From Nocardia sienata NBRC 100364 (GTDB taxonomy: Bacteria > Actinomycetota > Actinomycetes > Mycobacteriales > Mycobacteriaceae), in NCBI RefSeq assembly GCF_001613205.1, contig NZ_BDBX01000004.1:372001-436000 (forward strand): a DNA stretch of 64,000 nucleotides. Direction: 5' to 3'. How positions within the stretch are numbered: the stretch's first letter is position 1; each line of letters opens with the position of its first letter. Position numbers and translations under genes: made by a program. Under the pieces are notes generated by a model. The model saw nothing but the letters and a program-made list of their open reading frames with translations, did no database searches and was not told where the DNA came from. Positions 50,306-58,617 of the stretch are shown here, one piece after another.

Positions 50306-50544
50306 GGCGGGCTCCACATCTCGGGTCGATCGATGCGAAGCGTACGCCGGTCACCTCACGCACGGACCGCATTCGCCATACCCGCCCGGACCCACCGGAA
50401 CCCTCGATCAGGCCGATCCGGCCCGATCCCCCGCCGATATCCGGCCGGTGACCAGCAGCAGTATTTCGGCGATCGGCGCGGCCAGCGGAACGCCTGTTCC
50501 GGCCGACCACTCCGTATCCGTCGCGATCAGGCGGTGGCCGGCCA

Positions 50545-51471
50545 GTGACCCACATCACAGATTTGCGCGGTGCGGTGAGCATCGGGGAAGCATCGCGGCG
50601 AACCGGTGTCCCCATCCGGACCATCCGGTTCTACTGCGACGAGCAGCTCCTGCCTGCAGGGCGCACCAGCGGCGGCCATCGGGTGTTCACCGAGGAAACC
50701 CTCACCAGATTGACCTCGATCCAAAGGTTGCGCGCTCTCGGACTCGGTTTGACCGTGATCGCCGCGATACTCGCCGACGAGGACACCACCCGCGGCGCCG
50801 TGGCCGCCGAGCGAGTGGCGGTGGAAGCCGAACTCGGCGCACTGTCGTGGCGGCACGCGATATTGCTCGCGCTCGAGGAGACTCGCGACGAGGACCGTCG
50901 GGGGACGCTCGCGCGGCTGGCCGGGGTGGCCGAACGCGGCGCGGCGCGCGATGTACTCGTCGGCTTCTGGCGCCGCGTCCTGGCCGCGATGCCGCCGGGA
51001 CTCTTCGACGAGTTCGTGGCTATGGATATCCCGGCGGTGCCGGCGATGCCCACCCCCGGCCATGTTCTCGCGGTCGCCGAGCTGACCGAATTGGCGCGCA
51101 GCGCCGAACTCGGACGGGAGATATCCCGTCAACTGTGGCTGTCCGAGCGCGAGTCGGTCCGCGACGAGCGGGCCCTGATGGCCGAGCTGGCGCACGCGCA
51201 CACCGGCGCCGCACAGCGCTTACTCGACGGTGCCGACCCCGGGCCCGGCCCGGAACTGGACCTGTTCGTCGCCGCGCATGCCGGGGCCCGGGGCTGCCGG
51301 GACACGCCCGCCTTCCGCCGCCGGCTGGCGGCCGGCGCGACCGGCCATCCAGCGGTCACCCGGTACTGGCTGCTGACCGCCCGGGCGCTCGGCACCCCGC
51401 ACACCACCGGAGCCACCCAGGATTGGCTGCACACCGCTCTCGGCCGGTCGCTGGAGCCGCGCGGCGGGTGA
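50545..51471 (+). CDS. MerR-family regulator
   Basis: This 308-residue regulator has a MerR helix-turn-helix and wing at residues 12-82 (VSIGEASRRTGVPIRTIRFYC and GGHRVFTEETLTRL). A longer helical effector domain (residues 90-308) is rich in Ala, Glu and Arg. No cysteines of a metal-sensing type are seen apart from the one in the wing and CRD near residue 245. It is divergent from the acyl-CoA ligase. The start is GTG 50545, and A+T-richer bases in between may hold spacer-type promoters. Confidence 0.8.
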   Translation: MTHITDLRGAVSIGEASRRTGVPIRTIRFYCDEQLLPAGRTSGGHRVFTEETLTRLTSIQRLRALGLGLTVIAAILADEDTTRGAVAAERVAVEAELGALSWRHAILLALEETRDEDRRGTLARLAGVAERGAARDVLVGFWRRVLAAMPPGLFDEFVAMDIPAVPAMPTPGHVLAVAELTELARSAELGREISRQLWLSERESVRDERALMAELAHAHTGAAQRLLDGADPGPGPELDLFVAAHAGARGCRDTPAFRRRLAAGATGHPAVTRYWLLTARALGTPHTTGATQDWLHTALGRSLEPRGG

Positions 51472-51484
51472 CCGGAGCCGACGC

Positions 51485-51508
51485 ACCGGCGCAGTCAGGT
51501 GCGCCGGT
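51485..51508. terminator. Terminator after the MerR gene
   Basis: ACCGGCGCA (51485-51493) and TGCGCCGGT (51500-51508) form a perfect 9-bp stem with loop GTCAGG, 14 bases after the stop. Confidence 0.7.
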
Positions 51509-51590
51509 CCCGCTACGGGCGCGGTGTCGACAGCACCGCGCCGCACGAACCAGTGGTTCGCGCGGCGCAGGCAGGGGCGGAGCGGCGGCG

Positions 51591-52052
51591 TCAGTTACCC
51601 GGGCGCGGAACGTCCCCGCGCCAGCCCCCGGTCTCCTGGGGCCGGGATTCGATGAAATTCTTGAACCGCTCCAGATCGCCCTTCACCCGGCGATCCAGCA
51701 GGCCGACCTTGTCGGCAACGTTCTCGGCGAGCCCCTCCGGATCGATATCCATCTGGGTGATCACCCGGGTGGTCGAATCATCGATACGGTGGAAGGTCAC
51801 GACACCGGCGTGCTCCGGACCGCTGACCGAGCGCCAGGCGACCCGCTCCTCCGGATGCTGCTCGGTGATGGTGGCGTCGAATTCACGCTCGGCGGGGCCG
51901 ACCTTGATCTTCCAATGCGTATGCGTGTCGTCGATCTGGTCGACTCGTTCGACACCCTCCATGAAGTGCGGGAACGACTCGAACTGCGTCCACTGGTTGT
52001 ACGCGGTGCGAATCGGTACCTTGACCTCGGTGGACGCGGTGACAGTGCTCAT
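51591..52052 (-). CDS. SRPBCC/polyketide-cyclase-like protein
   Basis: This 153-residue START/SRPBCC fold protein starts with EVKVPIRTAYNQWTQFESFPHF, the strand-helix opening of the family, and contains ERVAWRSVSGPEHAG. A long C-terminal helix follows. These proteins bind hydrophobic ligands. The subgroup with this SFPHFMEGVE motif is common in mycobacteria and often found with stress genes. GGGAGG stands upstream of ATG 52052. It is divergent from a 48-codon gene with a strong ribosome site. Confidence 0.82.
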   Translation of the reverse strand: MSTVTASTEVKVPIRTAYNQWTQFESFPHFMEGVERVDQIDDTHTHWKIKVGPAEREFDATITEQHPEERVAWRSVSGPEHAGVVTFHRIDDSTTRVITQMDIDPEGLAENVADKVGLLDRRVKGDLERFKNFIESRPQETGGWRGDVPRPGN

Positions 52053-52262
52053 GGGACAACAACCTCCCTCGGGTCCGGTGACCGCTGCCGCCGTGGTTCG
52101 GCGGCACCGGCCGGCCGGGCAGTCGGCTTCGGTACGTCGAGCGGCTACCCCGGCCCCGGGGGCACAAACCCCGCTGTCGAAGATCGGGTCGGCGGATTGA
52201 CCGGACGGATTCGGGGAAGCCCGGCTTCGACAGGTACACAAACTCTTTCGAGGAGGTGGACC

Positions 52263-52409
52263 GTGGGCACCGTCGCCACGACACACACGAGCCGTCGACC
52301 GGCCGCCATGATGACGACCCGGTTCGGGCGTCCGGGGTCCGCGCGCTCCCTACTGATCGCCTGGATGGCCCTCATGGCCTTCGTCAGCTTGGCGCTGGCC
52401 CTGCTCTGA
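52263..52409 (+). CDS. Very small membrane protein (48 aa)
   Basis: The frame starts at GTG 52263 directly after AGGAGG (6-base spacing), the best ribosome site in the region. It encodes a basic N-terminal half (VGTVATTHTSRRPAAMMTTR) and one hydrophobic helix SLLIAWMALMAFVSLALALL, ending at the C terminus. Its size, the strong ribosome site and the clean helix support a real small membrane protein. It may share the intergenic control region with the SRPBCC gene. Confidence 0.6.
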   Translation: MGTVATTHTSRRPAAMMTTRFGRPGSARSLLIAWMALMAFVSLALALL

Positions 52410-52433
52410 CCGCCCCCGCACCCGCGGCCGGGG

Positions 52434-53924
52434 TCAGTAGGCGCCTTCGCCCCTGGCGACCGCCCGCAGGGTGCGGGCGATGATCCGCAGGTCCAGCAGC
52501 ATCGACCAGTTCTCCACATAAGAGATATCCAGTTCCACCGATTCCTCGGGGGACAGGTCCGAGCGGCCGCTGACCTGCCACAGTCCGGTGATCCCGGGGC
52601 GCACCAGCAACCGCCGGCGCATCACGCCGTCGTAGGAGTGGACCTCGCGACGGACCTGCGGTCGCGGTCCGACGACGCTCATATCGCGGAACAGCACATT
52701 GAAGAACTGTGGTAGCTCGTCGAGGCTGTATCGGCGCAGGAACCGGCCCACCGGGGTCACCCGTGGATCGTCCTTGAGTTTGAAGAACAGCGGGTTGCCG
52801 CCGTGGGCGCTGATCAGTGAGGCGGCTTCCCGGTCGGCCCGCACGTACATACTGCGGAACTTGATCATCCGGAACGGTTTACCGTCCATCCCGATCCGCT
52901 CCGAAAGATAGAAGACCGGCCCGGCGCTGGTGAACTTGACGGCGGCGGCCAGTACCAGCAGTACCGGCGCGATGGCGGTGAGGACCAGCGCGGAGAAGCA
53001 CAGATCGAACACCGCCTTGCCGAACGAGAGGGCCCGGTCGTACTGGGGCCGTTCGATGTGCAGCATCGGGATACCGGCCAGCACCTGGCTCGACATCCGG
53101 GTGCCGGAGATGTCCATGATTCCGGGGGCGACGATGAGTTCGGTGCCGAACGCGTCCAGGTCCCAGGCCAGTCGGCGGATATCGCGGGGGCCCAGCCGGT
53201 CGGTGGCCATGACGACGACGGTATCGGCGCCGATGCGACGTACTGCGCTGCGCACCGACCGGTCGTTGCCGACGATCGGGATATCGCGCTGCCCCACTCG
53301 CAGAGTGGCGGGTTCGTCGAGCGCGTCCCCGGTGGGGGTGCAGACCCCGACGACGTGATAGCCGTGCATCTCCTGCGCGGACAGCGCGGTCGCGACGGCA
53401 CGGGCGGCGTCCGGACTGCCGACGACCAGGACCGAGCGGCGATAGCGGCCCAGCGCCCGGCGCCGCACCGCGTGCGCGCGCCACAGCGCCCGGGTCGACA
53501 TCAGGCCGAGCAGACCGAGTGGGAGCGCGATCACCAGGTGGGCATGCGCGATATCGACGCGCAGGATCAGCGAGACGATCGCGATCGTGCCGAACAGCTG
53601 GAGGGTGGCCGAGAACAGCCGGCGGTATTCGTCGGCGCCGGCGCCCACGGTATGGGGCGAACGGGAGCCGTTCCAGCCCAGCAGAATCGACCAGCCTGCC
53701 GCGATGCCGAGCGTGAGCGCGGTGGTGCGCGGCTCGAATTCCCAGCCCAGGGAGTGCCCGGGCGCGATGCTGAACAGTTGCGCGCACAGGGCCGCCGCGG
53801 TGACCACCGCGATATCGGTCCGGGCGAGCCGACGGACATATCCGGCACGCCAGGAGTCCCGGTCACCGGGATTCGGCAGGTGCAAATCGACCGCGCCACC
53901 GACCACACGGAGATCCAGAACCAT
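52434..53924 (-). CDS. Polyprenyl-phosphate sugar-1-phosphate transferase (exopolysaccharide initiating enzyme)
   Basis: This 496-residue WbaP/CpsE-like protein has several N-terminal helices and a CoA-binding-like middle domain (SVLVVGSPDAARAVATAL onward). The C-terminal bacterial sugar transferase domain carries FRMIKFRSMYVRAD, DDPRVTPVGRFLRRYSLDELP and VRPGITGLWQVSGRSD. It transfers a sugar phosphate from a nucleotide sugar to undecaprenyl phosphate, the first step of lipid-linked glycan assembly. ATG 53924 is chosen because the longer frame is non-coding in character. It is divergent from the glycan operon over a shared 427-base promoter region. Confidence 0.88.
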   Translation of the reverse strand: MVLDLRVVGGAVDLHLPNPGDRDSWRAGYVRRLARTDIAVVTAAALCAQLFSIAPGHSLGWEFEPRTTALTLGIAAGWSILLGWNGSRSPHTVGAGADEYRRLFSATLQLFGTIAIVSLILRVDIAHAHLVIALPLGLLGLMSTRALWRAHAVRRRALGRYRRSVLVVGSPDAARAVATALSAQEMHGYHVVGVCTPTGDALDEPATLRVGQRDIPIVGNDRSVRSAVRRIGADTVVVMATDRLGPRDIRRLAWDLDAFGTELIVAPGIMDISGTRMSSQVLAGIPMLHIERPQYDRALSFGKAVFDLCFSALVLTAIAPVLLVLAAAVKFTSAGPVFYLSERIGMDGKPFRMIKFRSMYVRADREAASLISAHGGNPLFFKLKDDPRVTPVGRFLRRYSLDELPQFFNVLFRDMSVVGPRPQVRREVHSYDGVMRRRLLVRPGITGLWQVSGRSDLSPEESVELDISYVENWSMLLDLRIIARTLRAVARGEGAY

Positions 53925-54351
53925 GAAACGTACCCGCTTGAACTTCGAACGACCGTGCCCCGGCTGTCGTGCGCGACAGCAGATCACACGCTTTTTCCAG
54001 GAAGCCCGGCCTTCGAAACACGTAGGCCGGGCCGATCTTGTTGCAGAAGTATTGCCCCCATCGACGCCGGGCACAAGTGCTGGAATCGGAATTACCACCG
54101 GAGGAGGCTCCACATCGGTGCCGAATACCGGGAAAGGGCCCATTTCGGTTGTCCACCATCGTTATCCGGGCGCCGATCGTTACAGGGTTTGCTGAACATA
54201 TGCCATAGGTCACTTCTACGTAAAAGTCCGCCCGGACCGTGTCGCAGATGCGCCGAATCGGTGCTATTTTTTCCGTCGATCGGCAGAGAGAAGATGCTTC
54301 TCGGGGCTGCGGGGCGCCGCCGATGTACGTGACCGTTCGAGTGGAGCCCGA
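53925..54351. promoter_or_regulatory. A+T-richer divergent promoter region of the glycan locus
   Basis: No gene is supported. This region separates the initiating transferase from the plus-strand glycan operon and has clearly lower G+C than its surroundings, with A/T runs such as GCTATTTTTT. It contains a near-perfect palindrome at 54212-54227. Such regions upstream of surface-glycan genes are often silenced by Lsr2-type proteins (inference). Confidence 0.55.
54212..54227. promoter_or_regulatory. Near-perfect palindrome, possible operator of the glycan operon
   Basis: ACTTCTACGTAAAAGT is palindromic except for one base pair, centred on TACGTA. It lies 125-140 bases before the first gene of the operon. 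Confidence 0.5.
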
Positions 54352-55599
54352 GTGCATTGTCGTTTGTGTGAGTCGTCCCGGCTGACCAGTGTTGTCGACC
54401 TGGGAGCGACACCTCCTTGCGAGAGTTTCCTCTCCGAGGATCAGCTAAACCTGCCGGAATCCACCTATCCACTGCATCTGCGGGTGTGCGTGGACTGTCT
54501 GCTGCTGCAGATCCCGGCGCTCATCACGCCCGAGGAGACCTTCACCGAATACGCCTACTTCTCCTCCTATTCCGAGTCCTGGATGCGGCACGCACGCGAG
54601 TTCACCGGCGCGGCGGTCACCCGGCTGGGGCTGGGCCCGGATTCATTCGTGGTGGAGGTCGCGAGCAACGACGGCTACCTGCTGCGCAATGTGGTGGCGG
54701 CCGGTATCCGGTGCCTGGGCATCGAACCCTCGGCGAACGTCGGCGCCGCCGCACGGACGGCCGGCGTGCCGACACTGACCGAGTTCCTGACCGAGGATTC
54801 GGCCCGGCGGGTTCGCGCCGAATACGGTGCCGCGGACCTGGTGGTCGCGAACAACGTGTACGCCCACATCCCCGACCTGCGCGGTTTCACCCGCGCGCTG
54901 CGCACACTGGTCTCCGAGGACGGCTGGATCTCGATCGAGGTACACCACGCGCTGAATCTCGTCCGGCACGGCCAGTTCGACACCATCTACCACGAGCACT
55001 TCCAGTACTACACCCTCGCCTCGGCACAGCGGGCGCTGGCCACGGCCGGGCTGGCGGTCGCGGATGTGGAAACACTGCCGACCCACGGCGGATCCCTGCG
55101 TATCTGGGCGCGGCCCGAAGCGGTGGCCGAACCGTCGCCGCGGGTGGCGGAACTACTGGCGATCGAGGCGGATACCGGTCTGCACACCGTCGAGGGCTAT
55201 CGGTCCCTGCGCGAACAGGCCGAACGGGTACGCCAGGACCTACTGCGCTTCCTGCTCGACCAGAAAGCTGCCGGCCGGCGGGTGGTCGGCTACGGCGCGC
55301 CCGGTAAGGGCAACACCCTGCTCAACTATTGCGGTATCCGCCCCGACCTGCTCGAGTACACGGTGGACCGCAACCCCTACAAGCACGGCCGATACACCCC
55401 GGGCACCCGCATACCGATCCATCCCCCGGAGCGGATCGCCACCGACCGACCCGATTTCGTACTGGTGCTGCCCTGGAATCTGGAGATCGAACTCACCCGG
55501 CAGCTGCGTCATATCGGGGAATGGGGTGGACAGCTGGTGTTCCCGCTGCCCACCGTCCGGGTGGTCGCGCCGAGCCCGGCGGAGGTCGCCGCGCGATGA
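54352..55599 (+). CDS. Sugar C-methyltransferase (TylCIII/TcaB9-like)
   Basis: This 415-residue SAM-dependent enzyme starts with a zinc-binding knuckle (CRLCESSRLTSVVDL and RVCVDCLLLQIP, four cysteines) like nucleotide-sugar C-methyltransferases. The SAM domain has VVEVASNDGYLLRNVV and ADLVVANNVYAHIPD. The C-terminal part has the reactive HGGSLRIWARPE region and GYGAPGKGNTLLNY. Such enzymes methylate C3 or C5 of a 4-keto sugar nucleotide, giving a branched sugar. GTG 54352 starts the operon. The next start overlaps its stop (ATGA). Confidence 0.85.
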   Translation: MHCRLCESSRLTSVVDLGATPPCESFLSEDQLNLPESTYPLHLRVCVDCLLLQIPALITPEETFTEYAYFSSYSESWMRHAREFTGAAVTRLGLGPDSFVVEVASNDGYLLRNVVAAGIRCLGIEPSANVGAAARTAGVPTLTEFLTEDSARRVRAEYGAADLVVANNVYAHIPDLRGFTRALRTLVSEDGWISIEVHHALNLVRHGQFDTIYHEHFQYYTLASAQRALATAGLAVADVETLPTHGGSLRIWARPEAVAEPSPRVAELLAIEADTGLHTVEGYRSLREQAERVRQDLLRFLLDQKAAGRRVVGYGAPGKGNTLLNYCGIRPDLLEYTVDRNPYKHGRYTPGTRIPIHPPERIATDRPDFVLVLPWNLEIELTRQLRHIGEWGGQLVFPLPTVRVVAPSPAEVAAR

Positions 55600-56378
55600 A
55601 GGTCGTGTTGTTCTGCGGTGGGTACGGAATGCGGATGCGCAGCGGGGAGAACGACAGCCCGCCCAAACCGATGCAGATGGTGGGCCCGCGTCCGCTGATC
55701 TGGCATGTCATGCGCTACTACGCGCACTTCGGGCATACCGAATTCATTCTCTGTCTAGGCTACGGCGCCCACCACATCAAGAATTTCTTCCTGACCTATC
55801 AGGAGACGATGTCCAACGATTTCGTCATCCGCGACGGCCGGGTCGAATTACTGCACTCCGATATCGCCGACTGGACGATCACCTTCGTCGATACCGGCCT
55901 GGAATCGGCCATCGGGGAAAGGTTGCGCCGGGTGCGCCCCTACCTCGAGGGCGACCAGATGTTTCTGGCCAACTACTCCGATGTGCTCACCGACGCCCCG
56001 CTGGACCTGATGATCGACCGGTTCACCGCCTCCGGCGCCGCCGCGTCGATGATGATCGTGCCGCCGCAGTCGTCGTTCCACTGCGTGGACGTGCTGCCCA
56101 GTGGTGAGGTCAAGCAGATCACCGCGGTCGGCAAATTGCCGATCTGGGAGAACGGCGGCTACTTCGTACTCACCCAGGAGATCTTCGATCATCTGCCGGA
56201 GGGCGGTGACCTGGTGGAGGACAGCTGCGGGGCGTTGGCCGCGCTCGGCCGGCTCTACGGGTACCGGCACGACGGCTTCTGGAAACCGGCCGATACGTTC
56301 AAAGAACGCGCCGAACTCGACGCCGGATACCACCGGGGCGACCGCCCGTGGATGGTCTGGGAGCGGGCCGCTTCGTGA
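55596..56378 (+). CDS. rfbF: Glucose-1-phosphate cytidylyltransferase
   Basis: This 260-residue nucleotidyltransferase makes CDP-glucose from CTP and glucose 1-phosphate, the entry to CDP-3,6-dideoxyhexose-type sugars. Family features are the start VVLFCGGYGMRMR, PPKPMQMVGPRPLIWHVMRYY, the metal/base region LANYSDVLTDAP, ENGGYFVLTQEIF, and HDGFWKPADTFKERAEL near the C terminus. The usual G-G-x-G-T-R-L loop reads G-G-Y-G-M-R-M-R. It is translationally coupled on both sides. No separate CDP-glucose 4,6-dehydratase is recognised in the window. Confidence 0.87.
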   Translation: MKVVLFCGGYGMRMRSGENDSPPKPMQMVGPRPLIWHVMRYYAHFGHTEFILCLGYGAHHIKNFFLTYQETMSNDFVIRDGRVELLHSDIADWTITFVDTGLESAIGERLRRVRPYLEGDQMFLANYSDVLTDAPLDLMIDRFTASGAAASMMIVPPQSSFHCVDVLPSGEVKQITAVGKLPIWENGGYFVLTQEIFDHLPEGGDLVEDSCGALAALGRLYGYRHDGFWKPADTFKERAELDAGYHRGDRPWMVWERAAS

Positions 56379-57025
56379 TCACTCTCGCACCCGCGCGACT
56401 CACCGAGGTCGCGCTGCTCGGCGCGCACTGCGACGATATCGCCATCGGGATGGGCGCGACCCTGCTCACCCTGACCCGCGGAAATCCGGGACTCCGCGTG
56501 CGGGCGCTCGTCCTGTCCGGCGGTGGTACCGCCCGCGCGGCGGAGGAGAGCGCCGCCCTCCAACGTTTCTGCGTGGACGCCGATCTGGACCTGACGGTGC
56601 TCGACGTGCCGGACGGGCGGGCCCCGGCGCACTGGGACCGGGTCAAGAGCGCGCTCGCCGGATTCCGGCGCGATACCGACCCGGAGCTCGTCTTCGCCCC
56701 ACAGCGCGGCGACGCCCATCAGGACCACCGCCTGCTGGCCGAACTGGTGACCACGGAATTCCGTGATCATCTGGTACTCGGCTACGAAATCCTCAAATGG
56801 GATACCGATACGCCCCGGCCGGTCGTCCTGCATCCGGTGGCACCGGAGATCGCCGCGGAGAAGGCCCGGCTGCTGGCCGAAAGCTATCCCTCCCAAGCCC
56901 ACCGCGACTGGTTCGACGAGGCCGCGTTCCTCGGCCTGGCGCGAATCCGTGGCGTGCAGTGCCACAGCGAGTACGCGGAGGGGTTCGAACTTACCAAGGC
57001 CGTCCTCGATCTGGGAGGTGTGTAG
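56375..57025 (+). CDS. PIG-L-family deacetylase
   Basis: This 216-residue enzyme is of the PIG-L/GlcNAc-PI de-N-acetylase (MshB-like) fold. It has the zinc and catalytic block LLGAHCDDIAIGMGA (normally P-H-P-D-D) and the second metal His in QRGDAHQDHRLLAEL. Such enzymes remove acetyl groups from N-acetyl-amino sugars or other acylated metabolites. Embedded in a sugar-nucleotide operon, it probably deacetylates an intermediate of the same sugar or glycan. GTG 56375 overlaps the previous stop. The next gene starts 2 bases after its stop. Confidence 0.85.
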   Translation: MITLAPARLTEVALLGAHCDDIAIGMGATLLTLTRGNPGLRVRALVLSGGGTARAAEESAALQRFCVDADLDLTVLDVPDGRAPAHWDRVKSALAGFRRDTDPELVFAPQRGDAHQDHRLLAELVTTEFRDHLVLGYEILKWDTDTPRPVVLHPVAPEIAAEKARLLAESYPSQAHRDWFDEAAFLGLARIRGVQCHSEYAEGFELTKAVLDLGGV

Positions 57026-57027
57026 GA

Positions 57028-58056
57028 GTGCGCGTTCTCGTCACCGGTCATCAGGGTTATCTCGGCACCGTCATGGTTCCGGTGCTGCGGGCCCGGGGGC
57101 ACGAGGTGATCGGACTGGACGCCGGCTGGTTCGCCGACTGCGTCCTGGGTCCCGCACCGCAGGACCCGCCGGGACACGCCGTGGACCTGCGGGATGTGAC
57201 GATCGAGCAGCTCGCCGGCTTCGACGCCGTGGTGCACCTCGCGGCACTGTCCAACGATCCGCTGGGCGCCCTGGTCCCCGAGATCACCCACGACATCAAC
57301 CATCACGCGTCGGTGCGGCTGGCCCGGCTCGCCAAGGAGGCCGGGGTGCGCCGCTTCCTGTATGCCTCCACCTGCTCGGTCTACGGCGCGGCCGGCGACG
57401 GGCTGGTCGACGAGAGCGCACCGCTGCGCCCGCTCACCCCCTATGCCGAGAGCAAGGTGCGGGTGGAAGACGATCTGGTGGCGCTGGCGGACGACCGTTT
57501 CGCACCGGTGTTCCTGCGCAATGCGACGGCGTTCGGGTTCTCGCCGCGGCTGCGTGCCGATATCGTGCTCAACAATCTGGTCGGCCATGCCGTTCTCGAC
57601 GGCGTGGTGAAGGTGCTCTCGGACGGCACGCCGTGGCGGCCGCTGGTGCACGCCGTGGATATCGCCGAAGCTTTCGCGGTCTGCCTGGAGGCGCCGGTCG
57701 CGGCGATCCACGCCCGGGCCTACAACATCGGCACCGAGACCAACAACTGCACCGTCGCCGAGATCGCGCAGGCCGTCGCGGACGTGGTGCCCGGCTCCGA
57801 GGTGCTGATCACCGGGGAGTCGGGGGCCGATCCGCGCTCCTACCGGGTCGATTTCGGCGCGGCGCGCCGGGAGCTGGGGTTCGAGGCGCGCTGGAGCATT
57901 CCCGAGGGGGCCGCGCAGCTCTACGCCGAGTACACCGCCGGCGGATTGACCGCGGCCGATTTCTCGGGCCGTTTCGTGCGCCTGGCGCGGTTGCGGCAAC
58001 TGGGTGAATCGGGCGTGGTGGACGAGACGCTGCGGCGGGTCAGGACCGGTGTGTGA
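57028..58056 (+). CDS. NAD-dependent epimerase/dehydratase (extended SDR)
   Basis: This 342-residue extended SDR has G-x-x-G-x-x-G as VTGHQGYLGTVMVP, the ASTCSVYG strand, and the Tyr-x-x-x-Lys pair in TPYAESKVRVEDD. It could be a sugar-nucleotide 4,6-dehydratase, 4-epimerase or 4-reductase; the sequence alone does not decide. As the only SDR in the operon it is the best candidate to act on the CDP-glucose made by the cytidylyltransferase. AGGA stands 3 bases before GTG 57028. Its end overlaps the antisense epimerase gene by 17 bases. Confidence 0.82.
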   Translation: MRVLVTGHQGYLGTVMVPVLRARGHEVIGLDAGWFADCVLGPAPQDPPGHAVDLRDVTIEQLAGFDAVVHLAALSNDPLGALVPEITHDINHHASVRLARLAKEAGVRRFLYASTCSVYGAAGDGLVDESAPLRPLTPYAESKVRVEDDLVALADDRFAPVFLRNATAFGFSPRLRADIVLNNLVGHAVLDGVVKVLSDGTPWRPLVHAVDIAEAFAVCLEAPVAAIHARAYNIGTETNNCTVAEIAQAVADVVPGSEVLITGESGADPRSYRVDFGAARRELGFEARWSIPEGAAQLYAEYTAGGLTAADFSGRFVRLARLRQLGESGVVDETLRRVRTGV

Positions 58057-58603
58057 GGTGTGTTGTCAGCAGTTCCCGCCAGCTGCCCGCGGCCCGGTCA
58101 CGGGCGGAGACCAGCGTGACCTCCTGTGGCCAGCTCAGCGCCAGATCGGGGTCGTCGTAGGCGACGGCGAGGTCCTCGGCCGGATCGTGCGGGCGGTCGA
58201 TGCGGTAGCACACGTCCGCGGTATCGGTGAGCGCCTGGAAACCGTGCAGGAACCCCGCAGGTACGTACAGGTGCCGGAACTCCGCGTCGTCGAGCAGGAA
58301 CGCCTGGCTGCGACCGAAGGTGGGCGAATCGGGCCGGATATCGACGAGGATGTCGTGCACCGCGCCGTGCGCGCAGCGCACCAGTTTGGCCTCACCGCGC
58401 CCGCCGCGCCCGTGCATACCGCGCACCACCCCGCGCGCCGACCGCGACTGCGAATCCTGCACGAACGCCGCGGACGCGCCGGGACCGAGGTGGGAGTCGA
58501 AGATCTCGGTGTCGAAGGTGCGGGTGAACAGGCCGCGGGCATCGCGGAAGGGTTCGGGCACCAGGATCAGCACATCGGCGAGGTCCGCCTGTTCGATTCG
58601 CAC
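58040..58603 (-). CDS. rfbC: dTDP-4-dehydrorhamnose 3,5-epimerase-like protein (RmlC/RfbC)
   Basis: This 187-residue cupin-like epimerase has FRDARGLFTRTFDTEIF, the RGVVRGMHGRGG block that carries a catalytic His, and DILVDIRPDSPTFG with the catalytic Asp. YVPAGFLHGFQAL is near the middle. It epimerises C3 and C5 of 4-keto-6-deoxy sugar nucleotides. It lies antisense in the operon: its start (GTG 58603) is 14 bases from the start of the next plus-strand gene, and its end overlaps the previous gene by 17 bases. No room remains for a normal promoter except inside the neighbouring gene. Confidence 0.83.
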   Translation of the reverse strand: MRIEQADLADVLILVPEPFRDARGLFTRTFDTEIFDSHLGPGASAAFVQDSQSRSARGVVRGMHGRGGRGEAKLVRCAHGAVHDILVDIRPDSPTFGRSQAFLLDDAEFRHLYVPAGFLHGFQALTDTADVCYRIDRPHDPAEDLAVAYDDPDLALSWPQEVTLVSARDRAAGSWRELLTTHLTHRS

Positions 58604-58617
58604 CGGGTGATGGTGCC

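Noticed and set aside
50223..52262. Very long open frame of about 680 codons ahead of the 48-codon gene
   Set aside because: It crosses the MerR and SRPBCC genes in the wrong frames. Its protein is Arg/Gly-rich and has no domain, and only the last 48 codons with their ribosome site look real.
53925..54143. Extension of the sugar-transferase frame
   Set aside because: Cys/Arg-rich sequence without hydrophobic helices lying in the A+T-rich promoter region. It was treated as non-coding.
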